Assembly (NCBI GenBank): GCA_036377415.1
Contig: DASUYK010000008.1
Location: 1-7,007, forward strand
DNA length: 7,007 nucleotides
Direction of reading: 5' to 3'
Source: DASUPK01 sp036377415
GTDB taxonomy: Bacteria > Actinomycetota > Thermoleophilia > Solirubrobacterales > 70-9
Part shown: one piece after another, positions 6,050 to 7,007 of the stretch
Position numbering within the stretch: position 1 is the stretch's first letter
How the letters are laid out: the number at the start of each line of letters is the position of its first letter
Notes under the pieces: generated by a model
Told to the model about the DNA's origin: nothing
Database searches by the model: none
Seen by the model: the letters and a program-made list of their open reading frames with translations, nothing else
Made by a program: the position numbers and the translations under genes

Positions 6050-7007
6050 TCAGGCGGCAGCCGTGGCGGGCTCGCCGCTCGACTGAGCGCCCTCCCGCGA
6101 CGCGCCCTTGGAGGCGGACCCGTTCACGGCGGCCTTCGCGATCTCGGCGGCGGCGGCGAACCGCTCCTGATAGGCGCGTGCCTGCATCCGCGAGATCACA
6201 AGGCGCTGCACCTGCGCCGTGCCCTCGAACAGCTGGTAGATCTTGGCGTCCCGGAACCACTTCTCGAGCGGGCACTCCGTCGTCTGCGCATACGGTCCGA
6301 CGAGGTCCATCAGCGCGGTCGTCGCCCACATCGTCACGTCGCCGGCCTTCAGCTTCGACATCGAGCCCTGGCCGCCGGTCATCGCGATCCCGTTTCGGCC
6401 CATCCACGCGGCTCGCTGGACGAGCAGCCGCGACGCGTCGATCTCGGTCGCGACGTCGGCGAGCACCTGCTGGATCCGCTGCTCCTCGAGCGCCGGCTTT
6501 CCTCCGTCGAAGGTCTGGTCGGCCAGGTATTCGAGCGTCCACTCGTAGGCGGCCTGGGCGATCCCGAGCGCCGATGCGCCGACTATCGGACGCGTCATCT
6601 CGAAGGTCGCGAGGGCGTTGGACGACCCCGCCTTCTGCCCGGAGCGGGCGCGCTCGAGCTTCCGATTCAGCTTGTCCATTCCGCCGAGCAGGTTCTCGAC
6701 CGGGATCCGGCAGTCCTCGAGGATCACCTCGGCGGTGTGCGACGCGCGGATTCCGATCTTGGACTCCTTCTTCCCCTGCCGAAGGCCCGGCGTCCCCTTG
6801 CCGATCACGAACGATGCCTGCCCCCGGTGACCGAGCTCCGGGTCCACCGTCGCGACCACGACGTGGACGTCGGCGATCCCGCCGTTGGTGATGAAGACCT
6901 TCGTCCCGTTGAGCACCCACTCGTCTCCGTCCAGCTTCGCGGTGCTCTTCAGGCTCTTCACGTCGGATCCCGCCTGGGGCTCGGTCACGGCGTAGGCGCC
7001 AAGTGCG
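6050..7007 (-). CDS. Acyl-CoA dehydrogenase, C-terminal part (cut by right edge)
   Basis: This FAD enzyme oxidises acyl-CoA thioesters to 2-enoyl-CoA, passing electrons to electron-transferring flavoprotein. About 318 residues are visible, and the N-terminal helical domain lies beyond the edge. The part seen begins ALGAYAVTEPQAGSD, the FAD/substrate-contact signature of the family (usually ALTEPxAGSD). It continues through the beta domain (LNGTKVFITNGG; SKIGIRASHTAEVILEDCRIP) and the C-terminal helical domain (TRPIVGASALGIAQAAYEW). The catalytic glutamate is in QLFEGTAQVQRLVIS, aligned with the YEGT glutamate of short- and medium-chain enzymes, codon 6224-6226. The family's usual GGxGY before the last helices is replaced by LVGPYAQTTECP. 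A roughly 12-residue basic stretch (NRKLERARSGQK) sits before TFEMTRP. Chain-length preference cannot be read. The GTG at 6986-6988 lies inside the AVTEP motif and is not a start. Confidence 0.94.
   Translation of the reverse strand, partial: ALGAYAVTEPQAGSDVKSLKSTAKLDGDEWVLNGTKVFITNGGIADVHVVVATVDPELGHRGQASFVIGKGTPGLRQGKKESKIGIRASHTAEVILEDCRIPVENLLGGMDKLNRKLERARSGQKAGSSNALATFEMTRPIVGASALGIAQAAYEWTLEYLADQTFDGGKPALEEQRIQQVLADVATEIDASRLLVQRAAWMGRNGIAMTGGQGSMSKLKAGDVTMWATTALMDLVGPYAQTTECPLEKWFRDAKIYQLFEGTAQVQRLVISRMQARAYQERFAAAAEIAKAAVNGSASKGASREGAQSSGEPATAAA

Noticed and set aside
6178..6891. 237-codon plus-strand open frame, Ser/Arg/Pro-rich
   Set aside because: It is a shadow of the dehydrogenase with no motif of its own.
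5997..6920. 307-codon minus-strand open frame overlapping the acyl-CoA dehydrogenase
   Set aside because: Its Arg/Gly/Asp-rich low-complexity translation is a frame-shifted shadow of the dehydrogenase.
6986..6988. GTG as the start of the acyl-CoA dehydrogenase
   Set aside because: The frame continues to the window edge and the GTG codes for the Val within the conserved AVTEPQAGSD motif.

Overview
This is a GC-rich stretch (about two thirds G+C by eye), densely packed with chromosomal housekeeping genes. The gene order lysA-hom-thrC-thrB, the frequent GTG starts, the stop/start overlaps and a secreted M23 peptidase with a CTGHC active-site loop point to Actinomycetota. Something near the Thermoleophilia (Solirubrobacterales/Gaiellales) is my best guess, but that placement is inference from style, not from a marker gene.

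Layout. From 4066 down to the left edge, on the minus strand, lies an aspartate-family amino-acid operon. It holds lysA (diaminopimelate decarboxylase, last step to lysine), hom (homoserine dehydrogenase with a C-terminal ACT domain), thrC (threonine synthase) and the first 133 codons of thrB (homoserine kinase, cut by the left edge). lysA/hom and hom/thrC overlap by 1 to 4 bases. thrC and thrB are separated by 29 or 83 bases, depending on the thrB start, and that spacer can fold into a hairpin followed directly by four U residues. Together hom, thrB and thrC convert aspartate semialdehyde to threonine, while lysA drains the diaminopimelate branch of the same pathway to lysine.

A small alpha/beta hydrolase gene (4106-4834) is transcribed divergently from lysA. 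Only 39 bases separate the two start codons, and neither gene has a Shine-Dalgarno sequence, so both transcripts may be leaderless. The hydrolase converges, with a 21-base gap, on a minus-strand gene for an exported coiled-coil/M23 (LytM) peptidase (4856-5989). Upstream of that, also on the minus strand, is the C-terminal part of an acyl-CoA dehydrogenase that runs off the right edge.

No RNA gene, mobile element, CRISPR array, long repeat or sign of recent transfer was seen, and no stretch over 300 bases lacks a gene. I do not see a previously undescribed multi-gene system. The observations worth checking are regulatory (the thrC-thrB hairpin and the tight divergent promoter region), structural (paired cysteines in the peptidase) and compositional (a strong excess of GATC).
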